A stretch of DNA of 64,000 nt. It comes from DASVFB01 sp963815965. Its GTDB lineage: Bacteria; Actinomycetota; Thermoleophilia; Gaiellales; Gaiellaceae. Both the position numbers and the translations under genes were made by a program. Location: assembly GCA_963815965.1 (NCBI GenBank), contig CAWFIT010000001.1, forward strand, positions 806,001 to 870,000. The letters are read 5' to 3'. Shown here in pieces: positions 27,642-36,649 of this stretch (positions are counted from its first letter, which is position 1; each line of letters begins with the position of its first letter). The notes beneath the pieces were generated by a model. The model was not told the DNA's origin and ran no database searches. It saw nothing but the letters and a program-made list of their open reading frames with translations.

Positions 27642-27985
27642 GTCGCCAACAGCAAGACGCCGACAATGACGAGTAGAGCGGCGAACGCGAGCGCGAGCGA
27701 GCGCGTAGCCAAGCGCTGCTGGATCGCGGTACCGGCGACAGCGCCGACGCTTGCGGGCAGGCCGACGAGCGCCGCATAGCCCCATTCGACGTCGCCGTGG
27801 AACGCATAGCGAGTCATGCCGGCGAATGCCGTGATCCCGATCGCACCCAACGAGGTGGCCATCGCCGGCCGCTCGCGGAACTGCGTGAACAGTAGGAGCA
27901 GCGGGACGGTGATCAGTCCGCCACCGACGCCGAAAAGCGCGCTGAAGAAACCGGCGACGACGCCGATGACGGCGAGACGAGGCAC
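27638..27985 (-). CDS. TauE/SafE-type permease, first half-protein
   Basis: The protein has 115 residues from GTG 27985. It has three to four membrane helices with the repeat motif SALFGVGGGLITVPLLLL and a central block AMATSLGAIGITAFAG. It is equivalent to one repeat of the two-repeat TauE/SafE fold. The stop overlaps the start of the second half by ATGA, so equal synthesis is expected. It diverges from otsB, with 12 bases between starts, so the promoters must overlap coding sequence. Confidence 0.8.
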   Translation of the reverse strand: MPRLAVIGVVAGFFSALFGVGGGLITVPLLLLFTQFRERPAMATSLGAIGITAFAGMTRYAFHGDVEWGYAALVGLPASVGAVAGTAIQQRLATRSLALAFAALLVIVGVLLLAT

Positions 27986-27997
27986 CGCTCGTATCGT

Positions 27998-28708
27998 ATG
28001 GCCATGGACGCGCTCGCTCGGCTACGTCAAGCGCCGCAGCGCGCCGCGGTCCTACTCGATGTCGACGGAACGCTCGCGCCGATCGTCGCGCGGCCGGAGG
28101 ACGCGACGGTCCCCGAGGCGACGCGCGCCGTGCTCCGCGACCTTGTCACGCGCTACGCGCTCGTCGCCGCGATCACCGGCCGGCCGGGCGCCCTCGGACG
28201 CGAGCTCGTGGGCGTCGAAGGCGTGGAGGTCGCCGGGAGCCACGGCCTCGAGCTCGCGGACGGCGCCGAGGAATGGCGCGGACCGCTGGAAGCCTTCCGC
28301 GACACCGTCGACTGGCCCGTCGAGGACAAGGGCCTCGCGCTGTCCTACCACTACCGCACGCACGACGATCCGGCACGTGGGCGCACCGAGCTCGAGGAGA
28401 TCGCCGAGCGCGCGCGCAACGCGGGGCTGCGGGCGCGCTTCGGGCGCATGGTGCTCGAGGTGCTGCCGCCGCTCGACGCGCACAAGGGGACGGCGGTGCG
28501 CGCGCTCCTCCAGGACCGCGACTTGAATCGTGCATTCTTCGCGGGCGACGACACGACGGATCTCGACGCCTTCCAAGCCGTCGGCGAGCTCGAGGTCGGC
28601 GTGAACGTCGCCGTGGCGTCTGCGGAGGCGCCGCCCGAACTGCTGGCGCGCGCTGATCTAGTCGTCGAGGGCCCCGCCGGCCTCGTCGAGCTACTGAGGA
28701 CGCTGTGA
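27998..28708 (+). CDS. otsB: Trehalose-6-phosphate phosphatase
   Basis: The protein has 236 residues from ATG 27998; ATG 28004 is possible. HAD fold: motif I LLDVDGTLAPIVARPED with the two catalytic Asp, motif II ITGRPG, KGTAVRAL with the conserved Lys, and motif IV FAGDDTTDLDAF. LPPLDAHKGT is typical of OtsB. It removes phosphate from trehalose-6-phosphate to give the osmoprotectant trehalose. No otsA is in the window. It overlaps the following gene by GTGA. Confidence 0.88.
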   Translation: MAMDALARLRQAPQRAAVLLDVDGTLAPIVARPEDATVPEATRAVLRDLVTRYALVAAITGRPGALGRELVGVEGVEVAGSHGLELADGAEEWRGPLEAFRDTVDWPVEDKGLALSYHYRTHDDPARGRTELEEIAERARNAGLRARFGRMVLEVLPPLDAHKGTAVRALLQDRDLNRAFFAGDDTTDLDAFQAVGELEVGVNVAVASAEAPPELLARADLVVEGPAGLVELLRTL

Positions 28709-29118
28709 GCGGGAGGCCGCTCCCCGACCGCATCCGCCTGGGGCCGGTGGAGGTCGACCGTTACCTCGCCGGACAGCTCCAGGGACTTGCGTACATGCGG
28801 CGGCTACGCGCGATCGAGGATGAAGAGGCCAGGCATCTCCGCGAGCTCGAAGAAGCCTGGCGCAGGCTCGCCGACGAGGAGCGCGACGACGCCGCGTTTG
28901 CGTTCGCGTGGCGCGAGGTGGCGTCGGCGTGGGACTTCCGGCAGATCAACGACCTGATCGCGAAACACAACGCCTATTACGCGATCGAGGCGCGTGTGCC
29001 GATGAACCCCCGCACGGGCGACTACGCGCGCAGGTGGCAGCGCGGTGAGTACACGGCTGAGTGGATCCTCGAACGCTTCCCTACGCAACGAGCGCGAGCA
29101 CTTCAGGCAGCGAACTGA
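28705..29118 (+). CDS. Hypothetical protein coupled to otsB
   Basis: The protein has 137 residues from GTG 28705 inside the otsB stop. It is a charged, helical, cytoplasmic-looking protein with Tyr- and Trp-rich patches (DLIAKHNAYYAIEARVPMNP, WQRGEYTAEWILERFP). No family is recognised. The C-terminal 38 bases of coding overlap the convergent HAD gene, so the true end may vary, but composition looks coding through to the stop. Confidence 0.55.
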   Translation: MSGRPLPDRIRLGPVEVDRYLAGQLQGLAYMRRLRAIEDEEARHLRELEEAWRRLADEERDDAAFAFAWREVASAWDFRQINDLIAKHNAYYAIEARVPMNPRTGDYARRWQRGEYTAEWILERFPTQRARALQAAN

Positions 29119-29713
29119 TCGTCGGCTCCCAGCCGCGCGCCTCCTGCCAGATCGGCTCGATGCGCCCGGGAGGCAGCACGCAGACCGCGCGCATGCCCAC
29201 GCGCTGTGCGCCCGCGAGCTCGTCGTTCGCGCCGTCGCCGACGAACAGGCACTCGTCGGGAGTCACCTCGAGCCGCTCGCACGCGAGCTGGTAGATCCGC
29301 GGGTCGGGCTTGCTCAACCCGACCGCGCACGAGAGCACGACGTCGTCGACATGCGGCGCGAGCTCCGTCTCGTCCCACACCTCCTCCACGTCGCTCGAGC
29401 AGACGCTGATCACGCCGCGCTTGAAGCCGCGCCGCTGCAACTCGTCGAGCGTCTCGATCGCCCCGTCCCGCGGTACGAGCGTCTCGCGCGTGAAGGTCGA
29501 GCGGATGCGCATGCACTCTGCGACCGCGCCGTCGTCGAGGCCAAGCCCGCGGAAGTACGACTCCATCGAGCCGATCTGCCGGTCGCGGTAGGTCGTCGCC
29601 CAGACGTGATCGACGTCGTCGATGTGACGCCCCAGAGCGCGCTTCACCTGCTCGAACGCCTCGCTCGGCCACAGCGCGAGCGTGTCCCACAGATCGAAGA
29701 TCACCGCCCGCAT
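29081..29713 (-). CDS. HAD-superfamily hydrolase
   Basis: The protein has 210 residues from ATG 29713. Motif I is VIFDLWDTLALWP, with the nucleophile Asp and D+2 changed to Trp-Asp as in some phosphatases. Motif II lies at GVISVCSSD, the conserved Lys in GLSKPDPRIYQLA, and motif IV in LFVGDGANDELAGA. It has a cap domain of about 60 residues and is probably a small-molecule phosphatase; the substrate is unknown. It overlaps the decarboxylase stop by 13 bases, so they form an operon. Confidence 0.8.
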   Translation of the reverse strand: MRAVIFDLWDTLALWPSEAFEQVKRALGRHIDDVDHVWATTYRDRQIGSMESYFRGLGLDDGAVAECMRIRSTFTRETLVPRDGAIETLDELQRRGFKRGVISVCSSDVEEVWDETELAPHVDDVVLSCAVGLSKPDPRIYQLACERLEVTPDECLFVGDGANDELAGAQRVGMRAVCVLPPGRIEPIWQEARGWEPTISSLPEVLALVA

Positions 29714-31023
29714 TCGCGCAGCACCTCCCACGCTCGGCGCACGTCGTCCTCCGTCGTGCGCGCGTTGCCGATCGCCAGCCGCAGGACGTAACGGCCGTCG
29801 AGACGCGTGTGCGAGATGAAAATCTCACCGGTCGCGTTGACCCGTTCGAGGAGCGCCTCGTTCAGCTCGTCCGACCCGTCGCGCCGGAAGCACACGACCG
29901 ACAGGGGTCGCGGAGCGCACACCTCCCAGCCGTCAGCGTCGCGCACCCACTCCTCGAAAAGGGCGGCGAGGCGCACATGTTCGCGGATCTGCGCCTGTAA
30001 TCCCGAACGTCCGTAGCAGCGGAGCACGGCCCAGAGGCGCAGCGCGCGGAACGGGCGGCCGAGCGGGATGCTCGCCTCGCTCAGGCTGAGCACATCGTCC
30101 GACGTACGCAGGTACTCGGGGACGAGGCTGAACGCGCGCCGGAAGTCCTCCGGCCGCGACGTCCACAGACACGAGCAGCCCATCCCGGTGAGCAGCCACT
30201 TGTGCGGATTGACGACGAGCGAGTCCGCGCCCGAGACGTCTTCGGTGCGGTGCTCCGGACAGACCCACGCCGAGCCCGCGTACGCGGCGTCGACGTGCAG
30301 CCACGCGCCGGCCTTCCGCGCGGCGATCTCGGCGACGGGGTCGGACGATGTCGTCGAGGTCGTGCCGACGGTCGCGACGACGGCGCATGCGTCGCCGGCG
30401 TCGAGGAGGTCGGCCCGCATGCGGTAAGCGTCGTCCACGGGGACACGCCGAAGCTCGACCTCGAGCACGCGCGCGGCTTTGTCGATCGACGAGTGCGTGT
30501 GCTCCGAGCAGACGACGACGCGGCGGTCGGGCAGCGCCGCACGCGCCGCGGCAAGCGCCGACAGCGTCGCGATCGACGCGGTGTCCTCGATGTGGCCGTG
30601 CCACTCCGACGGCAGCCCCAGCAGCTGCCCGAGCCACGCCGTCGTCCGCTCCTCGAGCTCGGCGAGCGCGGGCCCCGTGCGCCAGAGGATCCCGACCTGA
30701 TTCAGCGCGATCGTCAGCAGCTCGGCCAGAATCGCCGGATCCGACGCCGTGTTCGGGAAGTACGCGAGAAAGCGTGGATGCTGCCAGTGCGTGACTGCGG
30801 GGAGGATCAGCCGGTCCAGGTCGTCCAGCAGCGCCGAGAAGGGCTCGCCCGTCTCGGGGGGCGCCTCGGGCAGCCGCTCGAGCAGCCACCCTGGCTCGAC
30901 CTGCGCGAGGACGGGCAGCTCGCCGACCCGCTCGAGGTACGACGCGACCCACTCGAGCGTCGCCGCGCCGTCGCGCCTCAGGTCGACGGGCGGCGCTTCC
31001 TGATCCGCTCGATCTGCTTCCAC
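29701..31023 (-). CDS. PLP-dependent group II decarboxylase
   Basis: About 440 residues from GTG 31023; the start is uncertain because conserved sequence (DLRRDGAATLEWVASYLERV) begins inside the polX 3' end, and GTG 31059 is also possible. Features are HPRFLAYFPNTASDPAI, the PLP-ring stack region CSEHTHSSIDKAAR, the Asp pair HVDAAYAGSA, and the PLP Lys in VVNPHKWLLTGMG. This is the aromatic-L-amino-acid/glutamate decarboxylase fold; the pattern looks closest to the aromatic amino-acid group. The product amine cannot be named from sequence. Confidence 0.85.
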   Translation of the reverse strand: MEADRADQEAPPVDLRRDGAATLEWVASYLERVGELPVLAQVEPGWLLERLPEAPPETGEPFSALLDDLDRLILPAVTHWQHPRFLAYFPNTASDPAILAELLTIALNQVGILWRTGPALAELEERTTAWLGQLLGLPSEWHGHIEDTASIATLSALAAARAALPDRRVVVCSEHTHSSIDKAARVLEVELRRVPVDDAYRMRADLLDAGDACAVVATVGTTSTTSSDPVAEIAARKAGAWLHVDAAYAGSAWVCPEHRTEDVSGADSLVVNPHKWLLTGMGCSCLWTSRPEDFRRAFSLVPEYLRTSDDVLSLSEASIPLGRPFRALRLWAVLRCYGRSGLQAQIREHVRLAALFEEWVRDADGWEVCAPRPLSVVCFRRDGSDELNEALLERVNATGEIFISHTRLDGRYVLRLAIGNARTTEDDVRRAWEVLRECGR

Positions 31024-32702
31024 GTCCGCGTGTTCACGACGTCCGACTTCGTCAGCCACGCGCGGCGCGCCTGGCCGATCCCGAACTCGACGTAGTTCTG
31101 CGCGCCGATCTCGTGACCGTCGGAGTTGACGACGAGCTTCAGTCCGGCCTCGCGCGCGGCACGGGCGTGCACGTCGCGCAGGTCGAGCCTGTCGGGCTGC
31201 GAGTTCATCTCGAGGAATGTCTTCGTCTCGAGCGCCTTCTCGATCACGCGCTCCATGTCGATCTCGACAGGCGGCCGCTTGTTCAGCTTTCGCCCGGTCA
31301 AATGCCCGATGCAGTCGACGTACGGGTTCTCCATCGCCGCGAACACGCGCTCGAGCGGATTCTTCTGCCGTGCAGCGTGCACTGACGCCACCACCCAGTC
31401 GAGCGTCGCGAGTTGCTCGTCAGGCATGTCGAGCGTGCCGTCCGCCTTGATGTTCACCTCGACGCCGCGAAGCAGCCGAAACGGCGCGACGACTTCCTGC
31501 AGCGCCGCGATCTCCTTCGCCTGCGCCTCGAGCCGCCCTTCGCGCAGGTAGTGGGAGTGATCCGTGATCGCGTAGTACTCGTAGCCGCGAGCGATCGCGG
31601 AACGCACCATTTCCTCGAGCGTGTTCTTCCCGTCGGCCGACCAGTGCGTATGCGTGTGCAGGTCGCCGCGCAGGTCTCCCAGCTCGACGAGCTTCGGCAG
31701 CGTGCCCTCGCGTGCAGCATCGAGCTCGCCGCAGTTCTCGCGCAGCTCCGGCGGGATGAAGTCGTAGCCGAGGAAGCGGTACAGCTCCTCCTCCGTGCGC
31801 GCCGTCACCGTCTCGCCCGTCTCGGTGTTCTGCACGCCATATTCGGAGACGGACAGCTTGTTCCGCACCGCCGCCTCTCGAAGCGCGACGTTGTGGTCTT
31901 TCGATCCCGTGAAGTGCTGGAGGAGGTTGCCGTAGGACTCCGGCGGCACGACGCGCAGGTCGAAGCGGTAGCCGTCCTGCGAGACGACCGTCGCCTTCGT
32001 CGGCCCCTTCGCAGCGACGTCGACGACCCATGCAAGCGTGGTGAAGTAGTCGATGAGCGCAGCCGGGTCGTTTGCCGTCGCGATGATGTCCAGATCCCGC
32101 ATCGTCTCCCTGTAGCGCCGAGCGCTGCCCGCGATCGACACCTGGTCGCAGGCAGGATGCTCGGCGAGGACGGCCACGACGGCTCGCAGCGCCGGCAGCG
32201 CGCGACCGAGCAGCGTTCGCTTCGGCTCCTCGGCCGCGGCCGGTTCGTCGAGCGCGCGCAGGACGTTCTCCTCCGTCTTTGCGCCCATTCCGGGCAGCAC
32301 GCGAAGCTGCTGGGCCTCCGCCGCCTTGCGCAGTTCGGCCAGAGTCGTGATCCCGAGCTCTTTCCAGATTTTCTTCGCGCTCTTCGGTCCGAGGCCGGGG
32401 AGGCGCGTGAAGAGGACGACCTCGTCGGGGATCTCGGCCTTGCGCCGCGTGAGCGCATGGATCTCGCCGTCCTGGACGATCTCGACGATCTTCTCTTCGA
32501 TCGTTTTGCCGATCCCCTGCAGCTCCTTCGCGCGGCCCGAGAGCGCCAGCTCGGCAACCGGCGCGGACGTCTCGCGCACGCGTGTCGCCGCACGGCGGTA
32601 GGCCGAGACGCGGAAGCTGTCGTCGCCGCGGATCTCGGACAGGTCGGCCAGCAGGTCGAGCTGATCCGCGACGTCTGCGTTCCGCGGGAGCGTGGTTGCC
32701 AT
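30978..32702 (-). CDS. polX: DNA polymerase X with PHP domain
   Basis: The protein has 574 residues from ATG 32702. The N-terminal 8-kDa domain has helix-hairpin-helix elements (LQGIGKTIEEKI, RLPGLGPKSAKKIWKELG). The nucleotidyltransferase core has GSARRYRETMRDLDIIATA with catalytic Asp residues. A PHP domain at about residues 340-570 has DLHTHTHWSADG, AITDHSHYL, EVNIKADGTLD and NSDGHEIGAQ, the metal-binding set of the 3'-5' exonuclease. It is a bacterial PolX, used in gap filling during base-excision repair. It diverges from the glycosyltransferase gene. Confidence 0.92.
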   Translation of the reverse strand: MATTLPRNADVADQLDLLADLSEIRGDDSFRVSAYRRAATRVRETSAPVAELALSGRAKELQGIGKTIEEKIVEIVQDGEIHALTRRKAEIPDEVVLFTRLPGLGPKSAKKIWKELGITTLAELRKAAEAQQLRVLPGMGAKTEENVLRALDEPAAAEEPKRTLLGRALPALRAVVAVLAEHPACDQVSIAGSARRYRETMRDLDIIATANDPAALIDYFTTLAWVVDVAAKGPTKATVVSQDGYRFDLRVVPPESYGNLLQHFTGSKDHNVALREAAVRNKLSVSEYGVQNTETGETVTARTEEELYRFLGYDFIPPELRENCGELDAAREGTLPKLVELGDLRGDLHTHTHWSADGKNTLEEMVRSAIARGYEYYAITDHSHYLREGRLEAQAKEIAALQEVVAPFRLLRGVEVNIKADGTLDMPDEQLATLDWVVASVHAARQKNPLERVFAAMENPYVDCIGHLTGRKLNKRPPVEIDMERVIEKALETKTFLEMNSQPDRLDLRDVHARAAREAGLKLVVNSDGHEIGAQNYVEFGIGQARRAWLTKSDVVNTRTWKQIERIRKRRPST

Positions 32703-32724
32703 CCCCAGCGATGATATGGCGCGC

Positions 32725-33435
32725 ATGAAGGCAATCGTGTGTCTCCCCACCTACGACGAGCGCGAGAACGTCGAGCGGATGGTGCGAACACTCCATGGGC
32801 TCGGCGTCCAGGTGCTCGTCATCGACGACAACTCCCCGGACGGCACCGGCGCGATCGCCGAAACGCTCGCGGCCGAGCTCGACGGCGTCGCGGTGCTCCA
32901 CCGGCCGCACAAGGAGGGCCTGGGGCCCGCGTACATCGCCGGCTTCCGCCGTGCCCTCGCAGAGGGCGCCGACCTTATTCTCGAGATGGACTGCGACTTC
33001 TCGCATGACCCGGCCGACGTCCCGCGCCTGCTAAGCGCCGCGGAGAACGCCGATCTCGTGATCGCATCCCGCTACGTGGAGGGTGGAGGCACGCGGAACT
33101 GGAACCTGCTCCGCCGCTTCATTTCGCGGGGCGGGTCGCTGTACGCGCAGGTGCTCCTCGGATTGCCCGTGCGCGACCTGACTGCGGGCTTCAGGTGCTA
33201 CCGCCGCGCCGTGCTGGAAGCTTTGCCGCTCGACGAGATCCACTCCAAGGGGTACGCATTCCAGATCGAGATGGCGTACCGAACGCTTCGGAAGGGCTTC
33301 AGGGTCCACGAGATTCCGATCACGTTCGTCGACCGCCTCGAGGGCGGCTCGAAGATGAGCCGTGCGATCGTGGTCGAAGGCGTGTGGAAGGTGCCGGCGC
33401 TGCGGTTCGACGCCCTACGAGGACGGTTGCGCTAG
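32725..33435 (+). CDS. Polyprenol-phosphate mannosyltransferase (GT2, Dpm1-like)
   Basis: The protein has 236 residues from ATG 32725; ATG 32716 is nearby. It is a GT-A fold with the Dpm1 pattern: CLPTYDERENVERM, VIDDNSPDGTGAIAE, EMDCDFSHDPADVPRLL (the DxD metal site) and ASRYVEGGGTRNWN. It ends after a single domain without the C-terminal membrane helices, like actinobacterial Ppm1 catalytic domains. It would make polyprenol-phosphate-mannose for mannosylation on the outer side of the membrane. It overlaps the convergent permease by 4 bases. Confidence 0.85.
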   Translation: MKAIVCLPTYDERENVERMVRTLHGLGVQVLVIDDNSPDGTGAIAETLAAELDGVAVLHRPHKEGLGPAYIAGFRRALAEGADLILEMDCDFSHDPADVPRLLSAAENADLVIASRYVEGGGTRNWNLLRRFISRGGSLYAQVLLGLPVRDLTAGFRCYRRAVLEALPLDEIHSKGYAFQIEMAYRTLRKGFRVHEIPITFVDRLEGGSKMSRAIVVEGVWKVPALRFDALRGRLR

Positions 33436-34469
33436 GACGTCGTGGCCGCCGGCTCCCCGACCGGTGCGGAGCGACTCGCGGCAGGCGAACGCCTGCGGAT
33501 CAGGCCTCCCTGCGCGAAGCGGACGCGGGGATCGATGAACGCGTAGGTCACGTCGATGATGAGGTTCAGCACAAGGATGCAGATCGTCGTGAACGTAACG
33601 ACGCCGAGGATCACGGGCAGGTCTTTCGCGGTGATCGCCTGGCGCAGCATCCCCCCGAGGCCAGGCAGTCCGAACACCGACTCGATGAAGATCACGCCGC
33701 CGAGCGCGGTGCCGATGTCCATGCCGACCATCGTGACGATGGGGAGCATCGCGTTCCGCAATACGTGCGACTTCAAGACCCTGGCCTCACCGGCGCCTTT
33801 GGCGCGCGCCGTCCGCACATACTCCTCGTCCAGCGTCTCGAGCACGCTGGCGCGAATCATCCGCGCGTAGATCGCGGCGAACAGGAACGCGAAGGTGAAC
33901 CACGGCAGCAGCAGGTGATACGCCCACTGCGTCGGTCCGCCGCAGATCGTCGTCGGGCTGAAGATCTCGCAGTAACCAAAGAACGGGAAGATGTGCAGGC
34001 GATAACCGAGAAGCCAGCCGAGCACGAGCCCGAGCCACGCAGGATGTGCCGACACCCCGACCAGCACGAACACCATCCCACTCCTGTCTAAGAGCGAGCG
34101 GGGACGGAGCGCCGACAGGATCCCGATCGGCAGCGCCAGCAGCAGCCAGAAGACGAGGCCGCCGAAAACGAGCGAGATCGTCACAGGCGCAGCGGCGACG
34201 ATCATGTCCCTGACGTCGCGCCGGTTCTGGTACGAGGTTCCGAGCGTGCCGTGGCGGACGATGCCCCACGAGAACTGGGCATACTGCTGCGGCAGCGTGC
34301 CGTGGAGTCTGAGCGAGTTGTGGATGTCGTAGTCGCTCGCATTGCCGCCTCGCCCTGGCGCGCGGATCGTCGGCTGCGGCATGACGAAGAAGACGACGAA
34401 CACGAAGAGCGTGATCGCGAAGTACAGAAAGATCGACGCCAGCAGCCGTGCGATGACGAACCGCGCCAT
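33432..34469 (-). CDS. DppB/OppB-type ABC transporter permease
   Basis: The protein has 345 residues and six membrane helices. The N-terminal helix has FVIARLLASIFLYFAITLFV, followed by the long periplasmic loop of the OppB class. The EAA loop is EYVRTARAKGAGEARVL, and the C-terminal part IGTALGGVIFIESVFGLPG is typical. It would form one half of the channel for peptides or similar solutes. No DppC, ATPase or binding protein is next to it. It lies 17 bases after thiL and so sits at the end of the thiamine operon. Confidence 0.85.
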   Translation of the reverse strand: MARFVIARLLASIFLYFAITLFVFVVFFVMPQPTIRAPGRGGNASDYDIHNSLRLHGTLPQQYAQFSWGIVRHGTLGTSYQNRRDVRDMIVAAAPVTISLVFGGLVFWLLLALPIGILSALRPRSLLDRSGMVFVLVGVSAHPAWLGLVLGWLLGYRLHIFPFFGYCEIFSPTTICGGPTQWAYHLLLPWFTFAFLFAAIYARMIRASVLETLDEEYVRTARAKGAGEARVLKSHVLRNAMLPIVTMVGMDIGTALGGVIFIESVFGLPGLGGMLRQAITAKDLPVILGVVTFTTICILVLNLIIDVTYAFIDPRVRFAQGGLIRRRSPAASRSAPVGEPAATTS

Positions 34470-34486
34470 CGCTAGAGACTAGTCAA

Positions 34487-35302
34487 TCACCGGAAGTGTT
34501 CCCATGAGCCCAGTACGACCGATTCGCCGTTCCGGATCAGGCGCACACCGGCGCCCTCCTCGCAGCGGCCGACGACCGGGAAGCCGCCAGGTTCCTCGAC
34601 TGCGGCGAGCAACTCGTAGTCCTCGCCGAACGCCAGGTCCTCGACGGTCGCGCCGGGCGCCAGCGGGACCTGGTCCAGGTCGATCACGGCTCTGCAGCCG
34701 GAGCGGTCTGCCAGGTGCCCTGCGTCGCGCTCGATTCCGTCCGAGACGTCCAGCATCGCGTGCGCCGTCGCGGCCAGGCGCCGCCCTTCCTCGAGCCGCA
34801 ACGGCGGCCGGGCGTAGGTGCCGCGGCGGAAGGCGGCGCCGGCGGCGCCGAGCGGCCCCGTGAGCACGAGCAGGTCACCTGCGCGGGCGCCGCCGCGGCC
34901 GGGAACGCGTGGCGACCGGCCGATCGCGGTGACGGAGACGACGACGGAGTCGGCTCGCGTCGTGTCGCCGCCGACGATGGGCACGGCCGGCTCCGCCAGG
35001 CCCTCGTACAGCTCCAGCACGTCTCCGAGGAGCGTGTCGGACGGTGCGCCGAGCGAGACGACGAGTCCCGCGGGCGTCGCTCCCGCCGCCGCGAGATCGC
35101 TGAGGTTCACCGCGGCGGCCCGAAAGCCGAGCTCGCGCCATGCGAGCCAGTCGAGGCGGAAGTGGACGCCCTCGACGAGCGTGTCCTGCGTCACGATGGC
35201 GCCGGCGACCTGCGCCGTGTCGTCTTCGATGCCGTGAACGAGGCCGCGACGCTCGAGCTCCGCCAGCAGCCCGAGCTCGCCGACGTCAGAAAGCCGCTGC
35301 AT
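34487..35302 (-). CDS. thiL: Thiamine-monophosphate kinase
   Basis: The protein has 271 residues from ATG 35302, overlapping the thiE end by 17 bases. PurM-like fold: GIEDDTAQVAG with the metal Asp residues, LDWLAWRELGFRAAAVNLSDL, VGGDTTRADSVVVSVTAIG, MLDVSDGIERDAGHLA and GEDYELLAAV. It phosphorylates thiamine-P to the cofactor thiamine-PP with ATP. It is somewhat shorter than the usual 320 residues. It should answer to the upstream TPP riboswitch, since all genes in the operon overlap. Confidence 0.9.
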   Translation of the reverse strand: MQRLSDVGELGLLAELERRGLVHGIEDDTAQVAGAIVTQDTLVEGVHFRLDWLAWRELGFRAAAVNLSDLAAAGATPAGLVVSLGAPSDTLLGDVLELYEGLAEPAVPIVGGDTTRADSVVVSVTAIGRSPRVPGRGGARAGDLLVLTGPLGAAGAAFRRGTYARPPLRLEEGRRLAATAHAMLDVSDGIERDAGHLADRSGCRAVIDLDQVPLAPGATVEDLAFGEDYELLAAVEEPGGFPVVGRCEEGAGVRLIRNGESVVLGSWEHFR

Positions 35303-35852
35303 CGACGGCTGCGCGCACACCCCGGGGATCGGCGCTCGCTCGCATGACCGCAACACCCGTTGCACCCGCCCGGATGCAGTCGCCCGCGTTCGACGCGTCG
35401 ATGCCGCCGATAGCAACCACGGGCACGCGGACGACCTCGCAGATCGCAGCGAGCCCGTCCACGCCGATCGGCGCCGCCGCGTCGGACTTCGACGCCGTCG
35501 GCCACACCGGACCTGCGCCTACGTAGTCTGCGCCCTGCTCCGCGGCCGCGATCGCCTCGTAGACGCTCGTCGCGGAGATACCGAGCATGAGGCCGACTGC
35601 GCGCGCGAGCTCCTTGCCCTGATCCGCGCGACCGAGGTGCACGCCGTCTGCGTTGAGCGCTACGGCGGCCTCGACGTCGTCGTTGACGACGAACGGGATT
35701 CCGGCCTTGCGCGCGACGGCCACGACGGGCCGGCCTCGCTCGACGAGATCGAGCGTGCTGAGTCCTTTGATGCGCAGCTGGATGACCGTCGCGCCTCCCT
35801 CTGCGGCGACCCGAGCGGCCTCCTCGTTTTCGATGATGCAGTGCAACTTCAC
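35286..35852 (-). CDS. thiE: Thiamine-phosphate synthase
   Basis: The protein has 188 residues from GTG 35852 inside the thiM stop (GTGA). TIM barrel: VIQLRIKGLST (diphosphate site), IPFVVNDDVEAAVALNADGV, HLGRADQGKE, GAGPVWPTASK and VVAIGGIDASNAG. It joins HMP-PP and HET-P to thiamine-P, using the products of ThiD and ThiM. The chain is a little shorter than the usual 210 and begins directly at the first strand (LHCIIENEE). Confidence 0.9.
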   Translation of the reverse strand: MKLHCIIENEEAARVAAEGGATVIQLRIKGLSTLDLVERGRPVVAVARKAGIPFVVNDDVEAAVALNADGVHLGRADQGKELARAVGLMLGISATSVYEAIAAAEQGADYVGAGPVWPTASKSDAAAPIGVDGLAAICEVVRVPVVAIGGIDASNAGDCIRAGATGVAVMRASADPRGVRAAVDAAAF

Positions 35853-36649
35853 GCTTCTCCGATGTTTCGACGTTGGTCGAGCGACTCCGGCGTCAGCGCG
35901 TACAGCCCGTCGTACAGGCGCGCGTGGAACGTGCCAGGGCCGCTCGCGTCGCTTGCTGCATCCTCGGCCGCAACGCCGAACGCCGCGAGAGCGAATGCCG
36001 CAGCGTCGACGAACGCATCCCCACGAACAGCCGCGAAGCAGCCCGTGATCGCGGTCGCCATGCAACCCGAACCGGTGATCGTCGCGAGCAGAGGATCGCC
36101 GTTCGCGACGGCCAGCGTGCGCTTTGCGTCGGAGACGTGATCGATCGGCCCCGTCACCGAGGCGACGACATCGAGGCTGCTCGCCGCAGTGCGCGCAATC
36201 GTCGGCGCAGCCGTCCCCACCTCGATCGCCTCGACGCCGCGGATCTCCGCCTGCAACCCAGCTAGCGCGGCGATCTCGGCGGCGTTGCCGCGCACGATTG
36301 CGACATCGACCTCGGCGAGGATCCTCTTCGCAGTGTCGGTGCGGAAGGTCGTCGCGCCTACGCCGACCGGATCTAGCACCACCGGCGCGCCGGCGGCGTT
36401 CGCAGCCTTCCCGGCGAGCAGCATCGCATCGATCCACTGCCGCGAAAGGGTGCCGATGTTGAGGACGAGCGCGCCTGCCACTGAGGCCATTTCTTCGACC
36501 TCTTCGATCGCGTGGGCCATCACAGGCAACGCGCCGATCGCGAGCGTCGCGTTCGCCGTCTCGTTCATGACGACGTAGTTCGTGATCTGGTGGATCAGTG
36601 GCTTTCGCTCGCGCAGGTCACGCAGTGCGGCGCCTGGTGAGTCGCTCAT
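35849..36649 (-). CDS. thiM: Hydroxyethylthiazole kinase
   Basis: The protein has 266 residues from ATG 36649, in an ATGA overlap with thiD. Motifs are PLIHQITNYVVMNETANATL, VLNIGTLSRQWIDAM, VLDPVGVGATTFRT, the ATP/anion hole GSGCMATAITGCFAA and a ribokinase-like C-terminus. It phosphorylates the thiazole moiety, so the operon salvages thiazole as well as pyrimidine. No thiC or thiG is in this operon, so it is a salvage and assembly unit. Confidence 0.92.
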   Translation of the reverse strand: MSDSPGAALRDLRERKPLIHQITNYVVMNETANATLAIGALPVMAHAIEEVEEMASVAGALVLNIGTLSRQWIDAMLLAGKAANAAGAPVVLDPVGVGATTFRTDTAKRILAEVDVAIVRGNAAEIAALAGLQAEIRGVEAIEVGTAAPTIARTAASSLDVVASVTGPIDHVSDAKRTLAVANGDPLLATITGSGCMATAITGCFAAVRGDAFVDAAAFALAAFGVAAEDAASDASGPGTFHARLYDGLYALTPESLDQRRNIGEA

